Assembly (NCBI GenBank): GCA_017411265.1
Contig: JAFRDL010000084.1
Coordinates: 1 to 37,734, forward strand
Length of the DNA stretch: 37,734 nucleotides
Source: Oscillospiraceae bacterium
Lineage (GTDB): Bacteria; Bacillota; Clostridia; Oscillospirales; Oscillospiraceae
Reading direction: 5' to 3'
A model generated the notes under the pieces. That model ran no database searches, had not been told where the DNA came from, and saw only the letters and a program-made list of their open reading frames with translations. This document shows, piece by piece, positions 23,677 to 30,748 of this stretch; position 1 is the stretch's first letter, and each line of letters starts with the position of its first letter. The position numbers were made by a program, and so were the translations under genes.

Positions 23677-24434
23677 AGCGGATCTTCACGGCGTTTTTTA
23701 TGGCCTGGGGCATGTTCTGGATCGTCCCCTGTCCGCTGAAGCGCTGGGATGAAGGCGCCCGGATCGGCATGCTGCTGTTTTTGCCCGGGATCGGCCTCCT
23801 CATCGGCGCGGTATGGGCGCTGTGCGGAGCGGGATTGAACGTCCTCTTCCCGGAGGGGAAGGGCGTGCTGTTCACCGCCGGGGTGATGACGGCGATCCCC
23901 TTCGTCCTCTCGGGCTTCATCCACCTGGACGGGTATATGGACTGCGCCGACGCGGTGCTGTCCCGCCGGGATCTGGAGACCAGGCGGCGGATCCTCAAGG
24001 ACTCCCACGTGGGCTCCTTTGCGGTGATCGCCCTGGCGCTGCTGTTCCTTCTGGAATTCGCGGTGCTGGGGGAGGGGCGTCTGGCCGGGCGCCGGCTCTG
24101 GTGCCTGCCCTTCGTGTGCGCGGCGTCCCGTGCCTGGTCCACCTTTGCGGTTTTGTATCTTCGTCCGCTGCCCGGGAGCAGCTATGAGCGCATGTTTTCC
24201 GGCGGCGTTCCCGCTGCGGCAAAGACGGGGGCGGCGGTCATCCTCGCCGTGCTGGCGGTCCTGCCGGTATGGATCTTCGGCCGCTGCGGACTGTGCGCCG
24301 TGATCGGAATGGCGGGCGCGGCGCTGACGGTGGCCTATGTGCGCCGCGATCTGGGCGGTATGTCCGGGGACGTGTCCGGAGCCGGGATCACGGTGGGAGA
24401 GCTGTGCGCCCTGACGGCGCTGGCGTTCCTGTAA
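23673..24434 (+). CDS. cobS: Adenosylcobinamide-GDP ribazoletransferase (cobalamin synthase)
   Basis: This 253-residue integral membrane enzyme joins adenosylcobinamide-GDP to alpha-ribazole (phosphate) in the last steps of cobalamin synthesis. Signatures are GFIHLDGYMDCADAV (Asp-rich, metal-binding), KDSHVGSFAV and, near the end, GGMSGDVSGAG. About six to seven membrane helices are visible. Standard bacterial CobS has HLDGLADTADG, so the LAD to YMDCAD change is notable but keeps the acidic residues. It overlaps the CobU-like gene by four bases (ATGA). Confidence 0.95.
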   Translation: MKRIFTAFFMAWGMFWIVPCPLKRWDEGARIGMLLFLPGIGLLIGAVWALCGAGLNVLFPEGKGVLFTAGVMTAIPFVLSGFIHLDGYMDCADAVLSRRDLETRRRILKDSHVGSFAVIALALLFLLEFAVLGEGRLAGRRLWCLPFVCAASRAWSTFAVLYLRPLPGSSYERMFSGGVPAAAKTGAAVILAVLAVLPVWIFGRCGLCAVIGMAGAALTVAYVRRDLGGMSGDVSGAGITVGELCALTALAFL

Positions 24435-24455
24435 ACCCTTCAAAGGAGAGATACC

Positions 24456-24815
24456 ATGGATCTGATCATCGGCGGCGCCTTCCAGGGCAAGCTGGACTAC
24501 GCCCGGAACGCCTTCGGCCTCCGGGAGGAGGAGATCGTCACCTGCACCCCCGACAGCGAGCCGGACTGGAACGCCCGGTGCCTCTGCCGGGTGGAGGACT
24601 ATGTGCTGGACTGTGTCCGCCGGGGCGTTTCCCCGGAGGAGAAGTTCCGTCCGGACGCGGTGCTCGTCGGCCGGGACATCTTCTGCGGCGTGGTGCCCAT
24701 CGACCCGGAGGAACGGGCCTGGCGGGAGGAGACGGGTCGTTCTGACTCCCGGCTGAGCCGCGGCGCGGACAGCGTGACCCGGCTCTTCTGCGGGATCCCC
24801 CAGAAGCTGAAATGA
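24456..24815 (+). CDS. Short CobU-like protein with canonical C-terminal half
   Basis: This 119-residue protein looks like CobU with its middle removed. A P-loop-like G6-G7-A-F-Q-G-K12-L lacks the Ser/Thr after the lysine. The RRH and D-x-x-T blocks are absent. From residue 72 the sequence GRDIFCGVVPIDPEERAWREE followed by GADSVTRLFCGIPQKLK matches the usual EVG-x-GIVP...RDxxGxxNQxxAxxAD...GLPxxLK ending, the part missing from the CobU-like protein upstream. ATG follows AAAGGAG. It starts 21 bases after cobS and overlaps cobC by four bases. It may complement the other CobU-like protein or act as a regulatory subunit. Confidence 0.75.
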   Translation: MDLIIGGAFQGKLDYARNAFGLREEEIVTCTPDSEPDWNARCLCRVEDYVLDCVRRGVSPEEKFRPDAVLVGRDIFCGVVPIDPEERAWREETGRSDSRLSRGADSVTRLFCGIPQKLK

Positions 24816-25714
24816 AGAACATCTACCTTCTTCGCCACGGCCGGACCGATGCCAACGACCGGCACCTCTACTGCGGCGCCACGGATCTGCCCCTTTCGCC
24901 GGGCGGGCGGGAGGCGTTGGAGGAGCTGCGCCGTAACGGCGGCTACCCGACGATCGACCGCTGCCGGGTGATCACCAGCGGCATGCGCCGCACCGAGGAG
25001 ACCCTGTCGGCGCTCTTCGGCGCGATCGAACACGCGGCGGAGCCCGCCCTCCGGGAGGTGGACTTCGGAGCCTTTGAAATGCGCGGCTACGAGGAGCTGC
25101 AGCACGACCCCGCCTATCGCGCCTGGTGCGGGGGAGACAACCGCCGGAATGTTCCTCCCGGCGGGGAGAGCGGCGCGGCGATGGAGGAACGGGTGCTCCG
25201 CTCGTTCCGGGCGCTGGCGGAACAGGAGGGGGACCTTCTTCTGGTGATCCACGGCGGCCCGATCTCCGCCGTCATGGCGGCGCTGTTCCCGGAGGAGGAA
25301 AAGAACCTCTATGAATGGCAGCCCCGTCACGGGACCGGATACGGGATCCGTCTGGACGGGGATAAAAAAACGTGGTATCCTATTCCCATGGGAGGCGAGA
25401 AAATGGCGGAAAAGAAAAAACCGTACTGGGAAGGAAAGCATTTTGCGTTTTTCCAGAACCGGGAATGCGAGTATTTCCCCTGTCACAAGACGGACAAACC
25501 GGAGGATTTCAACTGCCTGTTCTGCTACTGCCCGCTGTACGCCCTGGGGGACCGGTGCGGAGGCAATTTCCGGTTTTCGGAGAAGGGCGTCAAGGACTGC
25601 ACCAACTGCATGATCCCCCATGTCCGGGAGAATTACGGCCGGATCCTGGAGAAATACCCGCTCATCGGCGAGCTTGCGTCCCGGCGGAGCGGAGAGGAAA
25701 AAAAGAAGGATTGA
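24812..25714 (+). CDS. cobC: CobC-like histidine phosphatase fused to a Cys-rich small domain
   Basis: This 300-residue protein has two parts. Residues 1-190 form a histidine phosphatase with LLRHGRT (catalytic H9), E82 in REVDFGAFE and the second H147 in VIHGGP, fitting alpha-ribazole phosphatase. Residues 198-290 form a Cys-rich module (HFAFFQNRECEYFPCHK, FNCLFCYCPLY, CGGNF, DCTNCMIPH) with nine cysteines, like the small Cys-rich zf-like domain often found near cobalamin genes. The junction codes GGEKM, and the ATG there (25403) has its own GGGAGG, so the domain may also be made separately. It ends the operon and is followed by a terminator. Confidence 0.88.
   Translation: MKNIYLLRHGRTDANDRHLYCGATDLPLSPGGREALEELRRNGGYPTIDRCRVITSGMRRTEETLSALFGAIEHAAEPALREVDFGAFEMRGYEELQHDPAYRAWCGGDNRRNVPPGGESGAAMEERVLRSFRALAEQEGDLLLVIHGGPISAVMAALFPEEEKNLYEWQPRHGTGYGIRLDGDKKTWYPIPMGGEKMAEKKKPYWEGKHFAFFQNRECEYFPCHKTDKPEDFNCLFCYCPLYALGDRCGGNFRFSEKGVKDCTNCMIPHVRENYGRILEKYPLIGELASRRSGEEKKKD
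25403..25714 (+). CDS. Possible internally initiated Cys-rich zf-like protein (same frame as cobC)
   Basis: An in-frame ATG at 25403 stands 7 bases after GGGAGG (25390-25395) and would give a free 103-residue protein. This Cys-rich domain occurs as a stand-alone protein of about this length in other genomes (recalled, not checked). Its cysteine pairs suggest binding of metal or an iron-sulfur cluster. Confidence 0.55.
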   Translation: MAEKKKPYWEGKHFAFFQNRECEYFPCHKTDKPEDFNCLFCYCPLYALGDRCGGNFRFSEKGVKDCTNCMIPHVRENYGRILEKYPLIGELASRRSGEEKKKD

Positions 25715-25735
25715 ATACGTCTGCTTCCAGACCTC

Positions 25736-25772
25736 ACGGCGCCCGATGATTTCCGTCGGGCGTCGTTTTTTT
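25736..25772 (+). terminator. Intrinsic terminator of the cobalamin operon
   Basis: CGGCGCCCGA pairs with TCGGGCGTCG (one G-T pair) around nine bases and runs into seven T. Confidence 0.88.
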
Positions 25773-25826
25773 CTCTGAAAATCGGTAAAAAAATGGAAAA
25801 AAACAAGAAAAAATCTGCATTTCCCC

Positions 25827-25856
25827 TTGCTCTTTTCCGCGGAAAAGTGGTATAAT
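25827..25856 (+). promoter_or_regulatory. carD-like gene promoter with spacer palindrome
   Basis: TTGCTC (25827-25832), 18 bases and TATAAT (25851-25856) with an extended TG form the promoter. The spacer contains the perfect 16-base palindrome CTTTTCCGCGGAAAAG (25832-25847). A-rich tracts upstream (25777-25815) could act as an UP element. Confidence 0.75.
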
Positions 25857-25933
25857 CTCTATGTATCAAGAGTATGTTCGGGGAAGTATGCACTTGTGCG
25901 GGGAAAGACCCGCGAAGCGACGGGAGGTGTGGG

Positions 25934-26449
25934 ATGTTTTCCATCGGCGATACGGTCATGTACGGCGGTACGGGGGTCTGCGTCGTGGAGGATATCACGA
26001 CGATGAAGCTGTCCGGCATGGATAAACCGAGGGAGTACTATGTCCTGCGCCCCAAATACCAGTCCGGGATCATCCAGACGCCTGTGGACGGAACCAAGAT
26101 CCCCATTCGACCGGTGCTGACCCGGTCCCAGGCGGAAGCTCTGGTGGATACCATACCGGAGGTCACCGCCATCATATGTACGGATAAAAATCTCAGCGCC
26201 CTTCGAAACCATTACCAGCAGCAGCTGAGCTCCTTCGACTGCGTGGATCTGATCCGCATGACCAAATCCATCTACGCCAAAAAGAAGGATGCGGAGAGCC
26301 GCCAGAAGAAGATCGGCATGACGGACGAAAAATACCTCCGACGGGCGGAGGACCTGCTCTTCGGCGAGCTGGCGGTGGCCCTGGACATTCCCCGGGAAGC
26401 CGTTACGGCCTATATCGCCGAACGTCTGGGCAGCAGTATATCGGATTGA
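25934..26449 (+). CDS. CarD/CdnL-family RNA polymerase-binding regulator
   Basis: This 171-residue protein begins with a CarD_TRCF RNA-polymerase-interaction domain (about 1-62: MFSIGDTVMYGGTGVCVVEDI, REYYVLRPKYQ). A helical C-terminal part follows, with a basic stretch KSIYAKKKDAESRQKKIG. Family members bind the polymerase beta subunit and tune promoter opening, often at rRNA genes and in stress. A longer reading to 25874 is possible, but ATG at 25934 has GGGAGG 6 bases before it and starts the conserved domain. A promoter with a palindrome lies upstream and a terminator just behind, so it is a single-gene unit. Confidence 0.9.
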   Translation: MFSIGDTVMYGGTGVCVVEDITTMKLSGMDKPREYYVLRPKYQSGIIQTPVDGTKIPIRPVLTRSQAEALVDTIPEVTAIICTDKNLSALRNHYQQQLSSFDCVDLIRMTKSIYAKKKDAESRQKKIGMTDEKYLRRAEDLLFGELAVALDIPREAVTAYIAERLGSSISD

Positions 26450-26450
26450 C

Positions 26451-26487
26451 ACTCCCCGGATCGCCTGGCGATCGGGGGAGTTTTTTT
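26451..26487 (+). terminator. Intrinsic terminator after the carD-like gene
   Basis: ACTCCCCGGATCG pairs with CGATCGGGGGAGT (one mismatch) and is followed by seven T. Confidence 0.88.
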
Positions 26488-26497
26488 GCCCCGGCGC

Positions 26498-26559
26498 TTG
26501 ACGCATGGGGAAGGGAGACCTATAATCAAGCCATAAAACATCATCGGCGTCCCGCCGAT
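26498..26559 (+). promoter_or_regulatory. Promoter and leader hairpin of the split transketolase
   Basis: TTGACG (26498-26503), 17 bases and TATAAT (26521-26526) form a strong promoter. The leader then carries ATCGGCG (26543-26549) paired with CGCCGAT (26553-26559) around three bases, ending one base before the GGGAGG of the first gene. Confidence 0.8.
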
Positions 26560-26575
26560 TGGGAGGTTATGCAAG

Positions 26576-27421
26576 TTGACCCGAGAAGAAAAAAAGTGGC
26601 TCCGTATCGCGGCGTGCCGGGTGCGCCAGGGTGTCATTGAGGCCACCCACAGCGCCAAGTCCGGGCACCCCGGCGGCAGCCTGTCCGCTGCGGACGTTCT
26701 CACATATCTCTATTTCCGCCGGATGCGTATCGATCCCGCCGAACCCCGGTGGGAGGACCGTGACCGCTTCGTCCTTTCCAAGGGCCACGCAGCGCCCGGG
26801 CTCTATTCCACGCTGGCCAACCGAGGGTTTTTCCCGGTGGAGGAGCTCAAGACCCTCCGGCGCGTTGGCAGCCGTCTCCAGGGCCATCCCAATATGAACC
26901 TCACCCCCGGCGTGGATATGTCCACAGGCTCTCTGGGCCAGGGCGTTTCCACCGCCGTCGGCATGGCGCTGGGCGCGAAGAAAAAGGGCAGCGGCGTCCG
27001 TGTTTACGCCCTCCTCGGGGATGGCGAGATCCAGGAGGGCCAGGTCTGGGAGGCCATGATGTTCTCCGCTCACTACAAGCTGGACAACCTGGTGGTCATC
27101 GTGGACAACAACAATCTCCAGATCGACGGGGCCATCACCGAGGTCATGAGCCCCTATCCCATCGACAAAAAGCTGGAGGCCTTCGGGTTCTTTGTGCAGA
27201 ATGTGGACGGCCACGATTTCGACGCTCTGGAGGCAGCGTTCGACGCGGCGGAGGCGGAAAAGGGACGTCCCTCCGCCATCGTGATGAAGACGGTCAAGGG
27301 CAAGGGTGTGTCCTTCATGGAAAACCAGGCGGGCTGGCACGGCAAGGCGCCCAATGACGAGCAGTATCAGGCCGCCATGGATGAGCTGGCGGCGGCGCTG
27401 CAGAAAGTGGAGGCGGAATGA
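26576..27421 (+). CDS. Transketolase, N-terminal (TPP-binding) subunit
   Basis: This 281-residue protein is the thiamine-diphosphate-binding half of a split transketolase, which shuttles two-carbon units in the pentose phosphate pathway. It has SAKSGHPGGSLSAADVL, LSKGHAAPG and the TPP/metal motif GDGEIQEGQVWE...NNNLQIDG. A nearby ATG at 26569 is out of frame. TTG at 26576, 9 bases after GGGAGG, is the only start that suits the frame and the family N-terminus. The second subunit begins 1 base after its stop. Splitting in two is common in Clostridia. Confidence 0.93.
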   Translation: MTREEKKWLRIAACRVRQGVIEATHSAKSGHPGGSLSAADVLTYLYFRRMRIDPAEPRWEDRDRFVLSKGHAAPGLYSTLANRGFFPVEELKTLRRVGSRLQGHPNMNLTPGVDMSTGSLGQGVSTAVGMALGAKKKGSGVRVYALLGDGEIQEGQVWEAMMFSAHYKLDNLVVIVDNNNLQIDGAITEVMSPYPIDKKLEAFGFFVQNVDGHDFDALEAAFDAAEAEKGRPSAIVMKTVKGKGVSFMENQAGWHGKAPNDEQYQAAMDELAAALQKVEAE

Positions 27422-27422
27422 G

Positions 27423-28370
27423 ATGGCGGATGTGATAAAGATCGCGACCCGCGACAGCTACGGCAACGCGGTGACCGCCCTGGGGGCGGAGCACGAGGAC
27501 ATCCTGGTTCTGGATGCGGACCTGGCCGGGGCCACCAAGACCGGCATTTTCAAAAAGGCGTACCCGGACCGCCACATCGACTGCGGCATCGCCGAGGCGG
27601 ATATGATCTGCGTGGGCGCCGGGCTTTCCACCATGGGCTTCGTGCCCTTCTGCTCCACCTTCGCCATGTTCGCCGCGGGACGGGCCTTCGAGCAGGTCCG
27701 GAACACCGTGGGTTATCCCCATTTGAACGTGAAGATCTGCGCCACCCACGGCGGTATCTCCGTGGGGGAGGACGGCGCTTCCCACCAGTGCTGCGAGGAT
27801 TTCGCCCTCATGCGCACCATCCCCGGCATGGTGGTGATGTCTCCCTCCGACGACGTGGAGGCCAAAGCAGCGGTAAAGGCAGCCTATGCCCACCAGGGCC
27901 CGGTATATATCCGCTTCGGCCGGGCGGCAGTGCCTGTGATCCATGACGAGGACGGCTTCTCCTTCGCCATCGGCAAGGCGGAGATCCTCCGGGAGGGCAC
28001 GGACGTGGCCCTCATCGCTACCGGTCTGATGGTGGCGGAGGCGCTGAAGGCGGCGGAGGCGCTGGCAGAGCGGGGCATCGACGCCCGTGTGATCAACGTA
28101 TGTACCATCAAACCTCTGGACGAGGAGGTCGTCCTGGCCGCAGCCCGGGAGTGCGGGAAGCTGGTCACCTGCGAGGAGCACAGCATCATCGGCGGTCTGG
28201 GCGAAGCCGTTGCCTCGCTCACCGCGGAGAAATGCCCGGTAAAGGTCCGCCGCGTCGGCGTGGAGGATGTCTTCGGCCATTCCGGCCCGGCGGCGGCTGT
28301 GCTGGAGGAGTTCGGCCTCTGCGCCGCCCACATCACCGAGGCGGCGGCGGAGCTGGTCGCGGAACGCTGA
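27423..28370 (+). CDS. Transketolase, C-terminal subunit
   Basis: This 315-residue partner carries the pyrimidine-binding domain, with the catalytic Glu in CGIAEADMICVGAGLS and GGISVGEDGASHQCCEDF, and a C-terminal transketolase domain (about 185-310: TGLMVAEALKAAEAL, CEEHSIIGGLGEAV). It completes the enzyme with the subunit upstream, 1 base away. DXP synthase is excluded by the short split form and the motif set. Confidence 0.93.
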   Translation: MADVIKIATRDSYGNAVTALGAEHEDILVLDADLAGATKTGIFKKAYPDRHIDCGIAEADMICVGAGLSTMGFVPFCSTFAMFAAGRAFEQVRNTVGYPHLNVKICATHGGISVGEDGASHQCCEDFALMRTIPGMVVMSPSDDVEAKAAVKAAYAHQGPVYIRFGRAAVPVIHDEDGFSFAIGKAEILREGTDVALIATGLMVAEALKAAEALAERGIDARVINVCTIKPLDEEVVLAAARECGKLVTCEEHSIIGGLGEAVASLTAEKCPVKVRRVGVEDVFGHSGPAAAVLEEFGLCAAHITEAAAELVAER

Positions 28371-28395
28371 ATACGGTTTTTCAGGGGGAGAAAAC

Positions 28396-28722
28396 ATGCG
28401 CTGCAAAGTGACGGTAAAGTTTTCCAACAGCGACGACCGGAATTCCCTGGGCTTCGGCCGGGGCATCGTGCAGCTGCTGGAGGGCGTGGAGGAGCTGGGC
28501 TCCATCAACAAATCCACCAACGCCATGGGCATGGCATATTCCAAAGCCTGGAAGATCATCAACTCCATCGAAAAGGAGTTCGGCATCCGGCTGATCGACC
28601 GGGACGGAGCCAGAGGCTCCTGCCTCACGGAGGAGGCGCGGACCTTTATTGCCCGGTATAAGGAGGCCCTTGCCGCGGCGGACGCGGCGGCCCAGAACGT
28701 ATTCCGCCAATACTTCGAGTAA
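28396..28722 (+). CDS. ModE-like winged-helix DNA-binding protein
   Basis: This 108-residue protein matches the N-terminal DNA-binding domain of ModE: a helix-turn-helix with ELGSINKSTNAMGMAYSKAWKIINSIEKEFG and the wing RDGARGSCLTEEA. It has no molybdate-binding TOBE domains, so it cannot sense molybdate as E. coli ModE does, though stand-alone forms occur in Firmicutes. ATG at 28396 follows GGGGGAG by 5 bases. It is 25 bases after the transketolase and could share its transcript. A FecCD-type transporter lies downstream beyond a terminator. Confidence 0.85.
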   Translation: MRCKVTVKFSNSDDRNSLGFGRGIVQLLEGVEELGSINKSTNAMGMAYSKAWKIINSIEKEFGIRLIDRDGARGSCLTEEARTFIARYKEALAAADAAAQNVFRQYFE

Positions 28723-28737
28723 GGATCCATGCTTCAC

Positions 28738-28766
28738 AAAGCCCGCGCACAATGTGCGCGGGCTTT
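28738..28766 (+). terminator. Terminator after the ModE-like gene
   Basis: AAAGCCCGCGCAC (28738-28750) pairs perfectly with GTGCGCGGGCTTT (28754-28766) around AAT. The T run is short (TTTCC). Confidence 0.75.
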
Positions 28767-28789
28767 CCTGTACGGAAAAGCATTTTGCA

Positions 28790-28819
28790 TTGACAGGAAC
28801 GCTTCCCGCGTGATAATAT
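28790..28819 (+). promoter_or_regulatory. Promoter of the FecCD-type transporter
   Basis: TTGACA (28790-28795) is followed at 16 bases by GATAAT or at 18 bases by TAATAT. Confidence 0.7.
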
Positions 28820-28852
28820 TTCAGAGCAAGAATAAAGAAGAGGTCTTCCTTC

Positions 28853-29908
28853 ATGGATCTGGATCGGAGCCGCCAGTATCGGCGGAGGTTTTGGATATTG
28901 GGTCTGGCGTTTGCGGCGGTGTTTTTTGCCTCGTTCCTGCTGGGCCGGTATGCCGTGGCGCCCGGGACGCTGTTCCGGGTGCTTTCCCACGCGATCCTTG
29001 CGCCGGTGCGGCGGCTTCTCGGCCTGGAAGCGGCCGTCCCCACCTGGACCGGCACGGAGCAGTCGGTGATCCTGAACATCCGTCTGCCCCGGGTCGCCCT
29101 GGCCGCCGTCGTGGGCGCCGCGCTGTCCGCCGCCGGCGCTTCCTACCAGGGGATGTTCCGAAATCCCATGGTTTCTCCGGATATCCTGGGCGCGTCCAAC
29201 GGCGCGGGCTTTGGCGCCGCGCTGGGCATCCTCCTTTCTTTCGGGTATTTCGGCATTACCCTCAGCGCCTTTCTCTTCGGCGTGGGGGCGGTGGCTCTGG
29301 CCTGGCTGGTGAGCCGGGTGAGCCGGATGAACGCCACGCTTTCCATGGTCCTGGCCGGGATCGTGGTGGGATCTCTGTTTTCCGCCGGCACGTCCTTTGT
29401 CAAGCTGGTGGCGGACACCAACGATCAGCTCCCGGCCATCACCTACTGGCTCATGGGTTCTCTCGCCTCGGCGAAAAAGAGGGACCTGCTGTTCGCGCTG
29501 ATCCCCGTGATCGTGGGCACGGTGCCCCTGCTCCTTCTGCGCTGGCGGATCAACTTCCTTACGCTGGGGGAGGAGGAGGCGAAAAGCCTGGGGATCAACA
29601 CCACCCGGCTTCGGCTGGTCATCGTGGCCTGCGCCACGCTGATCACCGCGGCCAGCGTGGCGGTCAGCGGTCTGATCGGCTGGATCGGTCTGGTGATCCC
29701 CCATTTTGCCCGGATGCTCTTCGGCCACGACTACAAGCGGCTTCTCCCGGCATCCATGCTGCTGGGAGCCACGTTCCTGGTGGTGGTGGACAACATCGCC
29801 CGGCTGGCGGCCGCCAGCGAGATCCCTCTGGGGATCCTCACCTCCTTTGTGGGGGCGCCGGTGTTCGTCTGGCTGATGGTGAGGGGAGGTGCTGACCGTG
29901 AGCATTGA
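28853..29908 (+). CDS. FecCD-family ABC permease (iron-siderophore/haem/cobalamin type)
   Basis: This 351-residue permease has about ten membrane helices and FecCD-family landmarks: LNIRLPRVALAAVVGAALSAAGASYQGMFRNPMVSPDILG near the start, SVAVSGLIGWIGLVIPHFAR and EIPLGILTSFVGAPVF near the end. These proteins import siderophores, haem, cobalamin or, in MolBC-like systems, molybdate. No substrate-binding protein is encoded next to it. The ATPase overlaps its end by 11 bases. Cobalamin genes are nearby but in another operon, and a ModE-like protein is just upstream, so both substrates are possible. Confidence 0.93.
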   Translation: MDLDRSRQYRRRFWILGLAFAAVFFASFLLGRYAVAPGTLFRVLSHAILAPVRRLLGLEAAVPTWTGTEQSVILNIRLPRVALAAVVGAALSAAGASYQGMFRNPMVSPDILGASNGAGFGAALGILLSFGYFGITLSAFLFGVGAVALAWLVSRVSRMNATLSMVLAGIVVGSLFSAGTSFVKLVADTNDQLPAITYWLMGSLASAKKRDLLFALIPVIVGTVPLLLLRWRINFLTLGEEEAKSLGINTTRLRLVIVACATLITAASVAVSGLIGWIGLVIPHFARMLFGHDYKRLLPASMLLGATFLVVVDNIARLAAASEIPLGILTSFVGAPVFVWLMVRGGADREH

Positions 29909-30680
29909 GATCAGCGCCCTGAGCTTCGCCTACGGGGAAACGCCCGTCCTCCGGGGGATCGACTTCACCGTTCCCGACGGGGAGAGTGCCGCGGTGCTGG
30001 GACCCAACGGGGTGGGGAAGAGCACCCTGTTCCGCTGTCTGCTGGGCTTCCTCGACCCCTCGGAGGGGTCCGTCCGGGTGAACGGAAAGGACATGCGCTC
30101 CCTGGACCGCCGCGCCGCCGCCAGGGAGATCGCCTACATTCCCCAGTCCTGTGTCCCGTCCTTCAACTACACGCTGCTGGAAGTGGTGCTGATGGGGCTG
30201 AACAACCGGATGGGGCTGCTGGAGTCGCCCAAGGCAGAGCACAAAAAGGCGGCGCTGGAGGCGCTGGACAGCCTGGGGATCGCGCACCTGGCCTATCGCG
30301 GCAGCGGGAAGGTCAGCGGCGGGGAGCGGCAGCTGGCGCTCCTGGCCCGCGCCATGGTGCAGAACGCCCGTGTCCTGGTGATGGACGAGCCCACCGCCAA
30401 CCTGGACTGCGGCAACAGCGCCAGGGTCATGGAGCGGGTGATGAACCTCACCCGGGAGGGGTACACCGTGATCTTCTCCACCCACGACCCCAACCAGGCC
30501 TTCCGGTATGCCCACCGGGTGCTGGCCATGCAGGGAGGAAAGGTCCTGTCCGCCGGTCCGCCGGAAACGGCGCTCACGGCCCGGACGCTCACTCAGCTGT
30601 ACGGCGTACCCATGGCCGTCTGTCCCGTCACCGTGGAGGGACGCACCTTCCCGGTCTCCGTTACCCTTGGCGGGGAATAG
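29898..30680 (+). CDS. FecE/BtuD-like ABC ATPase
   Basis: This 260-residue ATPase has Walker A GPNGVGKST, signature VSGGERQLALLARAM, Walker B VLVMDEPTANLDCGN and H-loop FSTHDPNQAF, as in FecE-type import ATPases. The GTG at 29889 overlaps GGGGAGG; the GTG at 29898, 8 bases after that element, is the start. It overlaps the permease by 11 bases. A terminator follows directly. Confidence 0.93.
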   Translation: MSIEISALSFAYGETPVLRGIDFTVPDGESAAVLGPNGVGKSTLFRCLLGFLDPSEGSVRVNGKDMRSLDRRAAAREIAYIPQSCVPSFNYTLLEVVLMGLNNRMGLLESPKAEHKKAALEALDSLGIAHLAYRGSGKVSGGERQLALLARAMVQNARVLVMDEPTANLDCGNSARVMERVMNLTREGYTVIFSTHDPNQAFRYAHRVLAMQGGKVLSAGPPETALTARTLTQLYGVPMAVCPVTVEGRTFPVSVTLGGE

Positions 30681-30682
30681 AA

Positions 30683-30727
30683 TTGCAATAATCCGAAAGG
30701 TATGGTAAAATACCTTTCGGATTTTTT
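30683..30727 (+). terminator. Terminator of the transporter operon, containing the next promoter
   Basis: AATCCGAAAGGTAT (30690-30703) pairs perfectly with ATACCTTTCGGATT (30710-30723) around six bases and runs into six T. The same bases hold TTGCAA (30683-30688), 17 bases, TAAAAT (30706-30711) with an extended TG, a likely promoter for the peptidase gene. Confidence 0.88.
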
Positions 30728-30748
30728 GCAGCACGGAAGGAGTTCGTC

